A stretch of DNA of 64,000 bases. Source: CAWAHD01 sp963781785 (lineage in GTDB: Bacteria; Planctomycetota; Planctomycetia; Isosphaerales; Isosphaeraceae). This document shows positions 1 through 8,002 of this stretch, in pieces (positions within the stretch are counted from its first letter, which is position 1; the number at the start of each line of letters is the position of its first letter). The stretch is taken from contig CAWAHD010000002.1 of assembly GCA_963781785.1 (NCBI GenBank), forward strand, positions 3,844,001 through 3,908,000. Direction: 5' to 3'. The position numbers and the translations under genes are program-made. The notes beneath the pieces were generated by a model, which was not told the DNA's origin, ran no database searches, and saw nothing but the letters and a program-made list of their open reading frames with translations.

Positions 1-20
1 TTTTCCAGTGCGACGGCCAT
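1..20 (-). CDS. Antitoxin start, truncated at window edge
   Basis: The minus strand reads ATG at 20-18 and encodes M-A-V-A-L-E-K before leaving the window. This equals the first residues of the complete antitoxin at 10437-10676. The sequence just upstream (GAGAGAAT with a purine-rich ribosome binding site) also matches that copy. Only the first six to seven codons are present, so the call rests on this local identity and on the duplicated downstream terminator and 5S. A ParE-type toxin gene is expected beyond the left edge. Confidence 0.55.
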
Positions 21-96
21 TTTGAGATTCTCTCTTCGAGGAGAGGACTTCGGCGATTGCTCTATGCCAGTATAGTTAGCCTGCGCGCAAAGCAAA

Positions 97-129
97 GCCG
101 CCCGGAGCGAAGGATTCGCTCCGGACGGC
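97..129. terminator. rRNA-type terminator hairpin, copy A
   Basis: A stem of about 14 bp (GCCGYCCGGAGCGA paired with its complement) encloses a short AGGA/TCCT loop. It has TTTT on the plus side and a T-rich stretch on the minus side, so it could work in both directions. It corresponds to the terminator at 10753-10787 but carries compensating and non-compensating changes. Confidence 0.75.
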
Positions 130-142
130 TTTTCGTGAGCGA

Positions 143-251
143 TTCCGGGGATAACCGACTTTCGCGCCAGAGGCACTATCATGGGCTCGCCGGGCTTAAC
201 GCCCGTGTTCGGAGTGGGAACGGGTGTGGCCCCGCCGCTATGGCCACCAGA
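143..251 (-). rRNA. 5S rRNA-like gene, orphan and possibly decayed
   Basis: On the minus strand this matches the complete 5S at 10801-10910 along its length, including the CCCGTTCC/CCGAACAC core and the CATGATAGTGCC segment. It differs at about a dozen positions. In the functional-looking copy the terminal stem is perfect (CCGGCGA with TCGCCGG). Here the 5' arm reads CTGGTGG against CCCCGG, which introduces a mismatch and a G-T pair. No 23S or 16S lies next to it. It may be an orphan 5S or a decaying remnant of a second rRNA operon. Confidence 0.7.
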
Positions 252-400
252 AAAGTGCCCGGCTGGCAGTCGAACGGGATTGGACCAAATCCCACCGTGT
301 GTCGTGCACTCCGCCGTCTCACTTCGGCACGATCCGGCGTCGGCGCCGCCGCGCCGCCGCGCCGCCGGCACGACCTACGTTCGACGGCTCCGTTCCCTGC

Positions 401-1729
401 TCATTCCGGGACTGCGGCCACGCGGAACCCAAGGAGGTTGCCCCGGCCCACCGGCGCGTCCCTGTAACGGTACGCCGGGCGGCAGCACCAGGGGTAGAAG
501 TCCCAGCCTCCGCCCCGGAAGACCCGGTGCGAGGCCCCGATGGCACCCGGCGGGTCAGCAGGCGGCGACGACGCGTAATATTTCTCGTCGTACCCGTCAG
601 CGCACCATTCCCAAACGTTCCCCAGCATATCATGCAGGCCCCACGCATTCGGTAACTTCTGGCCGACAGGGTGGGTCTTGCTGTCCGCGTTGCTCGAGTA
701 CCACGCGTGAGCGTCCAGCTTGTCGGCGTCATCGCCGAACGGATACAGCGTTGTGCTCCTCGCCCGGCAGGCGTATTCCCACTCCGCCTCAGTCGGAAGC
801 CGATAGCCGTTACCACCCACGACGGTGGCCTCGGTCCCAACGATCCGATAGAACGGCGTCCGCTTCTCTCGCTCGCTCAGCTTGTTGCAAAACTTGACCG
901 CGTCGACCCAGGACATTTTTTCCACCGGAAGGTCGTCCGATCCCTTGAAGTTGCTCGGGTTATCTCCCATGACCGCCTGGTACTGGCCTTGTGTGACCTC
1001 GTGAATTCCCAGGTAAAACGGCCGCGAGATTTTGACAGGATGCTGAGGCTGCTCGTTGTCGAACCATTCCCGTTTGGAATCGGGAAACAGCCGCATCAAC
1101 TGATCCACCTGGTCTTTGGTTGTGCCCATCAGGAACGAGTCGGCCTCGATGCGGACCAAGGCCATGCCGAGAGAATTGGTCAATTCCCTCACTGGGGACG
1201 AAGGTGCTGATTCACGATCCACCGAAAGAATCGTGGTCTCGCGAGGCTCCTTCACCGTTGCGGTGGACGACTTCTGGAAGTGAAACTCGATCCCTCGTAT
1301 GAGTCGGTCGACGTGAGTATGGAAGTCCCGTCCCTGGTCTACATCGATCGCACTGCGAAAGGCGAGCCGGGCAAGGGACGGCGGTAGGTCGGCCTCGCCC
1401 GGCATTCTGGCATGATCAATCAGGATCGGGATCACCGGTATGCCGCGTTTGAGGGCTGATTCGAGCTCGATCCGGACAAAGTCTCTCGGGTCGTCGATTC
1501 GCCGCGAGGCCTTGGTCTTCCCGGACCATCGTGATCCGATCACCGCAAGAACCACGTCGCACTGGCCGACGGCCGAGTCGATCTGTTCCCGGAATTCTTC
1601 ACCGAAAGGGATGGAAGTGATGTCCATGAAGATGGCGTCGTCGTCGAAGTGCTGGCACAGACGGTCGTAGATCCGTCCGGCAACGCCTCTTGAATCCCGC
1701 CGCCGATAGCAGAGAAAGATCCTCGGCAT
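401..1729 (-). CDS. TIR domain - FGE-sulfatase (C-type lectin fold) protein, copy A
   Basis: The protein has 442 residues. Residues 1-150 form a TIR domain: it opens with PRIFLCYRRRDS, has a FMDI strand, and carries the conserved Glu in FVRIELESAL, the position of the NADase glutamate in TIR enzymes. A linker follows, then an FGE-sulfatase/SUMF1-like domain from about residue 190 with the family marks GMALVRIEADSFLMG, RLPTEAEWEYACR, LGNVWEWCADGY and a GFRVA end. FGE-sulfatase domains of this type often serve as variable ligand-binding C-type lectin folds rather than enzymes. The likely role is recognition of a ligand followed by TIR signalling or NAD+ cleavage; this is inferred from domains. 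It is a close paralogue of 8635-9963, and the last 40 residues are the most divergent part. No partner gene is adjacent on the same strand. Confidence 0.9.
   Translation of the reverse strand: MPRIFLCYRRRDSRGVAGRIYDRLCQHFDDDAIFMDITSIPFGEEFREQIDSAVGQCDVVLAVIGSRWSGKTKASRRIDDPRDFVRIELESALKRGIPVIPILIDHARMPGEADLPPSLARLAFRSAIDVDQGRDFHTHVDRLIRGIEFHFQKSSTATVKEPRETTILSVDRESAPSSPVRELTNSLGMALVRIEADSFLMGTTKDQVDQLMRLFPDSKREWFDNEQPQHPVKISRPFYLGIHEVTQGQYQAVMGDNPSNFKGSDDLPVEKMSWVDAVKFCNKLSEREKRTPFYRIVGTEATVVGGNGYRLPTEAEWEYACRARSTTLYPFGDDADKLDAHAWYSSNADSKTHPVGQKLPNAWGLHDMLGNVWEWCADGYDEKYYASSPPADPPGAIGASHRVFRGGGWDFYPWCCRPAYRYRDAPVGRGNLLGFRVAAVPE
431..505 (-). other. Candidate DGR variable region, copy A
   Basis: These 25 codons, between the conserved Trp (RGGGW) and LGFRV, differ from copy B at 13 positions. 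Changes fall at first and second codon positions: GAC/TGC, TTC/TAC, TGC/TAC, TAC/CTC, GAC/AAC, GGC/TCC, GGC/TAC, AAC/TAC and CTC/GAC all keep a final C. TGG/GGG and AGG/GGG vary only at position one, and GTG/GAG only at position two. This fits a template with AAC, AGG and GAG codons mutated at adenines. Confidence 0.7.
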
Positions 1730-1966
1730 CGAGCCTTCGCCTCGTCGGTGTTGCTGTCATCGCCCACATCCCCCGCCATGATTTGAGGGTATCCATCCCG
1801 CTTGCGGACGACAACAGGATGCTCATCGCATCAGGTGCATGCAAAAAGGCGCCTTCGTCCTGCCGCCATTGTCAGAGGCAACGATCGTTGTTCATACTAC
1901 ACACCGGAATTGACTGGTGGCCGACGGCCGTGGCTTTCCTTTTCTGGTAAGGACGCCGAGTGAATC

Positions 1967-4670
1967 ATGCCGTTTGAACTGCTTCTGTCGCCGCAGGGCC
2001 ATCTTCACGTTCGCGAGGTCGCCGCCCCGGACGGCACGGCCCTGGATGGCCCGGCCGGAAAACGAATTCATGCCGCATTCAGCGACGGTCCCGCCCATGG
2101 TCTCTTGCACCTGGCAACGACCGAGCTTCAGTCCAGCTTGATTCCAGCTTTCGCCTATCTCCGCGACTTCGCCCGGTTGTATCTGACCCGGCTCTGCCAA
2201 ACACCCGCGGATCCAGAGAACGGCGTGGTCCCGTCCATTGCTCCTCCCTCCCCAGACAGACCTGGCGTTTCAGGTTCTCCAGGCGCCTCCGATCAAGGGC
2301 TGTGAATACCTGAGCCCGGAAGTGCTGCTCACCTGGTGGTCAGAGCTCGACACGCTCGTCCGCGACGAGATCGGGCAGCACCCAGGCGGTTTGCAAGCCT
2401 ACCTGAGCGAGCGCAACCCGCAGTGGCGGCTCGTCGGCCGCGTCACGTTTCACCTCGCCGAGAACAAGCGAGACCCGGAGCACCCCTTCGCGTTCCTGGC
2501 AACTTATATTCCCAAACTCTCCGCCCAGGGACGTGTGCAGCATGAGCCCCTGGGCAAGGCCTTGAAAGAATACGCCGGGGCGAAAAACCGGCCCGCCCTG
2601 CTCTCGCTCCTGGTGCCGATCCAGCGCGCAACCGAGCGCAGCCCTCTCATCGAGGAGATGGTCGACTCGGGCGAGATTTATCATCCTTTGGCATGGACTC
2701 CGCACGAGGCGTATCGGTTCCTGCAAGACATTCCAGTCTTTGAGGAGAGCGGACTTGTCGTCCGGGTGCCGGACTGGTGGAAAGCGAGTCATCCGCCGCG
2801 TCCCATGGTCAACGTCAAGATCGATGCCCGCAAGGGGACCACGTTGAGTGTGGACACCCTGCTCGACTTCTCCGTCAATGTGACACTCGACGGTGAGCCG
2901 CTGACCGAGTCCGAGATCAAACAGCTTGTCCAGGCGGTCGGCGGCCTGGTTTCGCTCAAGGGGAAGTGGGTCGAAGTCGACGGCGATAAACTTGCCCAGG
3001 CACTCGAGCACTGGAAGGAGGTTGAGCGCAACACTCAGGAGAGCGGTCTGTCGTTCTACGATGGGATGCGGCTCCTCGCCGGCGTGTCCAGAACGAACGA
3101 CACCTCGGCATCCGCCGAGCAAGAACGGGATTGGATGGGATTGACCGCAGGTGCCGCGCTCGAGGAGGCGCTGCGCAAGCTCCGCGCGCCGGAGGTCGCT
3201 CGATGATGCCCATCCGCCCGGGCTGCATGCCCAGCTCCGGCACTATCAGCAAACCGGCGTGAGCTGGCTGCGGCTCGCCACCGGGTTAGGGCTGGGTGCT
3301 TGCCTGGCCGATGACATGGGACTGGGAAAAACCGTACAGGTGATCGGGCTCTTGCTCGATCGCAAGCCGCCGCATCAGCCGGCGATCCGAACCGGGCCCG
3401 GTCGAGCTTGCTCATCGTGCCGGCCTCGCTGCTGGCGAACTGGAAGGCCGAGCTCGAGAGGTTCGCTCCCAAGCTTTCGTTCCGGATTGCACACCCGTCG
3501 GAGAACACCACCGGCAAACGCCAGCTCGAGGACCCGGATGCAGAAGGGCTCGATCTGCTGATCACAACCTACGGCATGTTGTCGCGCCTGGAGTGGCTGC
3601 GCCAGCGCGATTGGGATCTCGTCATTCTCGACGAGGCGCAAGCGATCAAGAATTCGGGCACGCGGCAGTCGCGAACGGTCAAGGAGCTGAAGGCAGCGGC
3701 TCGCGTCGCCATGACCGGCACCCCGGTCGAGAATCGCCTGGGCGACCTCTGGTCGCTGTTCGATTTTCTCAACCCCGGCTTGCTCGGCTCTGCCAAGACA
3801 TTCGCCGGGCTGGTCAAGCAAATGGAAGCTGGCTCGTCGTACCAACCGCTGCGCAGTCTGGTCGGGCCCTACATCCTCCGCCGGCTCAAGACCGACAAGA
3901 AAGTCATCGCCGACTTGCCCGACAAGGTCGAGATGTCGGCGTTTTGCACTCTGAGCCGGGAGCAGGCCGCCCTTTATGAGCAGTCCGTACGCGATCTGGC
4001 TGGAAAGCTCGAGGAAGCCGAGGGCATCCAGCGCCGAGGGATGGTGCTCGCCCAGCTCATGAAGCTCAAGCAAATTTGCAATCATCCGGCCCAGCTTACC
4101 GGCACGGGTGACTATTCTCCCGGACACAGCGGCAAGTTTCAGCGCCTGGCCGCGCTCTGTGAAGAGCTGGCCGAGCGTCAGGAGAAGGCCCTGGTGTTCA
4201 CCCAGTTCCGGGAGATCACCGCCCCGCTTGCGCAGTTTCTTGAGGGCGTGTTCGGGCGGGCCGGCCTTGTGCTTCACGGTGGGACCGCCGTCGCGCAGAG
4301 GCAGCGCCTGGTCAAAAGCTTTCAAGAGAGCGACGGGCCACCGTTTTTTGTCCTGTCGCTCAAGGCTGGTGGCACCGGGCTCAACCTCACGGCCGCCTGT
4401 CATGTCATCCACTTCGACCGCTGGTGGAACCCCGCGGTCGAAAACCAGGCCACGGATCGAGCGTTTCGGATTGGACAAAAACGGAACGTCATGGTACATA
4501 AATTCGTCTGTCGTGGAACGATCGAGGAGAAAATCGACGCGATGCTCGCCGAAAAGTCGTCACTGGCCGGCGAAATCATCGATGGTGCGGAAGTGCTGCT
4601 CACCGAGATGAGCAACGACCAGCTACTCGAATTCGTGAAACTCGACGTCCACAAGGCCCTGGAAACCTGA
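1967..4670 (+). pseudogene. SNF2-family DEAD/DEAH helicase, frame broken three times
   Basis: About 900 codons of one SNF2-type ATPase are spread over three frames, with switches near 2225-2260, 3190-3215 and 3385-3410. The N-terminal part (PPIKGCEYLSPEVLLTWW region) is the SNF2-associated domain. It is followed by motif I DDMGLGKT near 3312, DEAQ near 3635, TGTPVENRLGDLW near 3712, SLKAGGTGLNL near 4360 and the DRAFRIGQ motif near 4455. All helicase motifs are intact at residue level, so loss of function rests only on the indels. It starts at ATG 1967, just after an in-frame stop at 1961. The SWIM protein follows 27 bp downstream. It could be a real pseudogene or carry sequencing indels. Confidence 0.85.
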
Positions 4671-4697
4671 CCTGCATCCCCGAGAAAGGAGTCTTCG

Positions 4698-5666
4698 ATG
4701 GGCTTTTACTACGGATTTCGACCTTACGTGTCTGTCGCCCAGCGGCGTCACGCGGCCCAGCGCGAAATCGAGAAGCGGCGCAAAAAGGGCCTCAATGTTC
4801 TACCGATCAAGATCGACGGGCGGGTGATCGCCAGGACATTCTGGGGCAAAGCGTGGTGCGACAACCTCGAGTCGTACAGTGACTTCGAGAACCGCCTGCC
4901 GCGCGGCCGGACGTATGTGCGCAACGGGTCGGTCGTGCACCTTGAGATCAACTCCGGCAAGATCTCGGCTCTGGTCAGCGGCTCCGAGCTCTATTCGGTG
5001 GAGATCACGATCTCATCGCTGCCCGCGCCCCACTGGACGGACATCAAGGCCCGGTGTGCAGGCGCGATCGGTTCGCTGATCGAGCTTTTGCGCGGACAGC
5101 TCTCCAAGAGCGTGATGGACGTCGTGACACAGCACGGCGGAGGTCTGTTCCCGAAGCCGGCTGAAATCAAGATGAAGTGCTCCTGCCCCGACTGGGCCGG
5201 CATGTGCAAGCACGTCGCCGCCGTCATGTACGGGGTCGGTGCGCGGTTGGACGACAAGCCCGAGCTGCTGTTTGTGCTGCGCAACGTCGATCATCTGGAG
5301 CTGATCGCGGGCGCCGTCGATAGTGCGCCGGTTGTTGACATCTCCAAGCCTCGGCGCAAGAAGACTATCGCGGTTGGAGAGCTCGCCGATGTTTTCGGAA
5401 TCGAGATGGCCGAGGCAGGACCTCTCGACGAAGCCCCGGCGCCGATTGCGAAAAAGCCAGCCAAGCCCCGCGTCTCGACCTCCAAGACGGTCTCGAAGAA
5501 AAAGCAGAATGGGGCCGTCATCGATTCGAAGAAATCCCCAGGAGCAGCGGTCGCGAATCGGAAAAGGGCCAAACCGGCCGTGGTGCGCCCAATGAAGCAA
5601 CCCCAGCACGCACCAAACGCCCGGCACGCATGCGGGTCAAGCAAGCAACGTCGTGACGGCGACTGA
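4698..5666 (+). CDS. SWIM zinc-finger protein, partner of the SNF2 helicase
   Basis: The protein has 322 residues. The SWIM motif is CxC-x6-CxH at C161, C163, C170 and H172 (KCSCPDWAGMCKH). The N-terminal half (FWGKAWCDNLE and RLPRGRTYVRNG segments) is the conserved region shared by bacterial SWIM proteins encoded beside SNF2 ATPases. The C-terminal 90 residues are a Lys/Ala/Pro-rich low-complexity tail, likely nucleic-acid binding. A GAAAGGAG ribosome binding site precedes the ATG. It lies in the same orientation right after the helicase, which suggests a shared DNA-transaction role. The exact function is unknown. Confidence 0.85.
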   Translation: MGFYYGFRPYVSVAQRRHAAQREIEKRRKKGLNVLPIKIDGRVIARTFWGKAWCDNLESYSDFENRLPRGRTYVRNGSVVHLEINSGKISALVSGSELYSVEITISSLPAPHWTDIKARCAGAIGSLIELLRGQLSKSVMDVVTQHGGGLFPKPAEIKMKCSCPDWAGMCKHVAAVMYGVGARLDDKPELLFVLRNVDHLELIAGAVDSAPVVDISKPRRKKTIAVGELADVFGIEMAEAGPLDEAPAPIAKKPAKPRVSTSKTVSKKKQNGAVIDSKKSPGAAVANRKRAKPAVVRPMKQPQHAPNARHACGSSKQRRDGD

Positions 5667-5855
5667 CTGACAAAATCAGTTCGACAACGACAACGACAGA
5701 CATTGCGAGCCTTGAGTTGTGGAGCGGGACAACGTTGGGTTGCGCACGTTTTCCCGGTCTTGGCGATTTGACCGCATTCGTGGGCCGCGCACGTTATTCC
5801 AGCGCTCAATAGGCTCTGGCGCTCATAGATGCCATCGGTGCCACTCGCGGGCCGT

Positions 5856-5882
5856 GGCACGCATGGCACGCATGGCACGCAT
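5856..5882. repeat. Tandem repeat, three units of GGCACGCAT
   Basis: Three perfect 9-bp units are followed by a partial unit (GGCAT). It is non-coding in context. Such repeats often vary in copy number. Confidence 0.9.
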
Positions 5883-6083
5883 GGCATCTGCTCCGAACGC
5901 TTCCCGCATTGGGCTGGTCGAAGCGCATCAACCTTTCGGCCCCCACTGAGGGAGTGAATCGGACGTGCCTTTCGATCGAGCAGAACGATAAAGCCGAGGT
6001 GAGATCTATGGCTGAGGGTGGGCTGATGAAAAGCCGGCCTTTCGCGAGCCGCGCGTCCCTCCGGGTTTCGTTGCGCCTTTTTT

Positions 6084-6104
6084 CCCCCCCTTGTGAAGGG
6101 GGGG
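6084..6104. repeat. C7TT-AAG7 hairpin, copy 1
   Basis: A perfect 9-bp stem (CCCCCCCTT with AAGGGGGGG) has loop GTG. The same stem with loop CGC occurs at 7982-8002. It resembles a dispersed REP-like intergenic hairpin. Confidence 0.75.
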
Positions 6105-6119
6105 TTAGAGAGGATGGTT

Positions 6120-6203
6120 GGACCAGTCACTCACGTTCACGTGGGTTATCCTGGAAGCTTGAGGGCGTTCCGAGACAGTGCCAACAACCGGGAGGACTGG
6201 TCC
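6120..6203 (+). ncRNA. Structured leader of the IS110 gene, possible bridge RNA part
   Basis: A perfect 9-bp inverted repeat, GGACCAGTC (6120-6128) and GACTGGTCC (6195-6203), encloses 66 nt. The 3' arm touches the ATG of the transposase and overlaps the end of its GGGAGG ribosome binding site (6190-6195). A nested CACGT-TC-ACGTG hairpin lies at about 6133-6144. IS110-family elements carry a structured non-coding bridge RNA in one flank of the recombinase gene. This leader could be part of that, or a translational control hairpin. Confidence 0.35.
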
Positions 6204-7314
6204 ATGAATCACTTTACCATAACCAAGTACGTCGGTCTGGATGTGCACAAGGACACGATCGTCATCGCTGTTGCGGAGCTCGGCCGGCAGGCGGGGCGGG
6301 TGGTGGGGATGGTGCCCCACGAATGGAAAGCTTTGAGCAAGGTACTCAACAAGCTCGGGCCGCGTTCCTCGGTTCACTGTTGCTATGAGGCCGGGCCCCG
6401 GTTACGGGGTCGCCCGAGCCCTCAAGGCCGCGGGTTGGTCTTGCGACGTGATCGCTCCTTCATTGGTCCCCAAGAAGAGTGGCAGGCGGATCAAGACCGA
6501 TCGTCGCGATGCCATTATGCTGGCCCAGAACCTTCGCTCTGGTGACCTGGTCCCGGTATACATCCCCGACGAACAGACCGAGGCAATCCGCGACCTTGAG
6601 CGGGCTCGACAAGACGCCAAGAAAGCCGAGCGGGTGGTACGGCATCAGTTGAGCAAATTCCTGCTGCGCAACAACCGGCGTTACCCTGGCAAAACAACCT
6701 GGAACGACGCGCATCGGGCCTGGATCGCCCAGGAGGTCTTCGCCGAGCCGTCCCAGCAATACGTGTTGAGCGACGGCCTGGCGGCGGTCGAGGCGGCGAC
6801 CCTGCGGGTCACGCAGTTGACCGAGCGGCTGAGAGACTTCACCAAGGGCTGGCGTCTGGAGTCGCTGGTCACGGCGTTGCAAGCGCTGCGTGGGGTCGAG
6901 TTCGTGACGGCCGTGACGCTGGCGGCGGAGGTAGGAGACTTCCTGCGATTCGCGAAGGCGACCGATTTCATGGGGTACGTCGGGCTGATTCCGTCCGAGA
7001 ATACCAGCGGTCCTACCCGGCGACAGGGGCCGATCACGAAGACGGGGAATGCCCATGTGCGGCACGTGCTAGTGGAATCTGCATGGCACTATCGGAACCA
7101 ACCGCGAATCGGCAAGGCGCTGCGAGAGAGAAGCGTGGGAGTGTCGCCCCAGATATGCGCGATTGCGTGGAAGGCGCAGAAGCGATTGCACAACCGACTG
7201 CATCGTCTGATCGGCCGAGGGAAATGCCCGGGCGAGGCAGTGACCGCGGTGGCGCGTGAACTGGCGGGATTCGTATGGGCGATTGCCCGGGAGGTGAAAC
7301 CGCTTGCGAGTTGA
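6204..7314 (+). pseudogene. IS110-family transposase (one-base frameshift)
   Basis: About 370 codons. The N-terminus YVGLDVHKDTI holds the first catalytic Asp of the DEDD recombinase domain. The YEAG Glu follows, then IKTDRRDA with the last acidic residues. The C-terminal Tnp IS116/IS110/IS902 domain (GLIPSENTSG, ITKTGNAHVR) has the serine region typical of the family. The frame changes near 6390 in GGGCCCCGG: removal of one C restores YEAGPGYGVARALK. The element is either inactivated or miscalled at a C run. It starts at ATG 6204 after GGGAGG. Confidence 0.9.
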
Positions 7315-7505
7315 TTGTCGTTTGGTCAGTGGAGCATCCTTGCAAGATTTCGCCGGCTCCACGCCGGCGACCGGGGGCTCATTGCCGCCCCCTGGACCCC
7401 GCTAGCCTCTCTCTGTTTCCGGTCTGAGGAACCCGAATCGAGGACCGGAATCATCCATATTCACCCACACGATTACGCGAAGAGCCATTATTTAAGGAGT
7501 CTTGA

Positions 7506-7718
7506 GGAGAGAGCCAAAGAGACCGGTCGCGTTGGCAGTACGGTAAGGAGGAATCCTCGGCCCCCCCTTAGGCCGGCCGCATGGAGGCGACCGACGCCTG
7601 TTGTTAGAGTAGAGGAAGCCTCTGTCGGATCGACCTCATGCCGGAACCAACCCGCGAATATCAGATTGATCAACCGTCGTAACGAAGCCCGACGCGGCCG
7701 GTCTTCTTGGCTCTCTCC
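7506..7718. mobile_element. MITE-like unit with 30-bp imperfect terminal inverted repeats
   Basis: Left arm 7506-7535 (starts GGAGAGAGCCAAAGAGACC) and right arm 7689-7718 match in inverted orientation at 26 of 30 positions. They enclose about 150 bp without a gene. There is no clear target-site duplication and no second copy in the window, so the mobile nature is inferred from the long terminal repeats alone. Confidence 0.45.
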
Positions 7719-7802
7719 AGGAGGAAGTCCCCGGAACAAGAGCCAAAAGAAGAGAAACCCCCTGTGAAACCCCCCGGCTCGTGGCCCTCGCCGGGGAACA
7801 GT

Positions 7803-7841
7803 CTTGGGGTTGGGACGATCGTCGATCGTCCCAACCCCAAG
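7803..7841. repeat. Perfect 39-bp palindrome
   Basis: A 19-bp arm starting CTTGGGGTTGGGACGATCG is followed by one central T and its exact reverse complement. As RNA it would form a hairpin with almost no loop; as DNA it is a symmetric site. No T-tract follows, which argues against a simple terminator. Confidence 0.85.
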
Positions 7842-7981
7842 GCCAAACCAAGAAAAACCTGGTGGCGACGGGTTGACAGGTCCAACCATACCAGGGGGGG
7901 TGGTCGCGGCACCGCCAGCCACAAAGCCGTCGTGCGCTCACTGTTCTTCGATGTCCAGGGCCCCAGCGCCACCCCCCCTGG

Positions 7982-8002
7982 CCCCCCCTTCGCAAGGGGG
8001 GG
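7982..8002. repeat. C7TT-AAG7 hairpin, copy 2
   Basis: The stem is identical to that at 6084-6104, here with loop CGC and preceded by another CCACCCCCCCTGG run. Confidence 0.75.

Larger units (their letters stand above)
1..277. repeat. Duplicated block R1, copy A (antitoxin start, terminator, 5S)
   Basis: This block aligns with 10657-10936 with scattered substitutions and very few indels. It covers the antitoxin start, a long terminator hairpin and a 5S-like gene in the same order and orientation. In copy B the block continues into 23S and 16S; here it runs straight into the TIR-FGE duplication (R2 copy A, from 307). Confidence 0.85.
307..1820. repeat. Duplicated block R2, copy A (TIR-FGE gene)
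   Basis: This region aligns with 8549-10053. It includes about 90 bp downstream of the gene, the whole 1329-bp gene and about 90 bp upstream, all with the same gene length. Similarity stops abruptly at both ends. Divergence is moderate across the gene and jumps in the segment at 431-505. Confidence 0.9.
5667..6203. other. Intergenic region with repeats before the IS110 gene
   Basis: There is no convincing gene in these 537 bp. It holds a short tandem repeat (5856-5882), a C7/G7 hairpin (6084-6104) and a structured segment that abuts the transposase start (6120-6203). The left end of the insertion element should lie here, but its border is not visible because no second copy is present. Confidence 0.6.

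Noticed and set aside
181..897. Long GC-rich open frames (for example 181-897 and 671-1210 plus, 7804-8889 plus) opposite or beside TIR-FGE genes
   Set aside because: They are Arg/Pro/Ser-rich shadows of the minus-strand genes with no recognisable domain.
5856..5882. CRISPR-like short repeat
   Set aside because: Units are 9 bp, contiguous and without spacers; no cas genes nearby.
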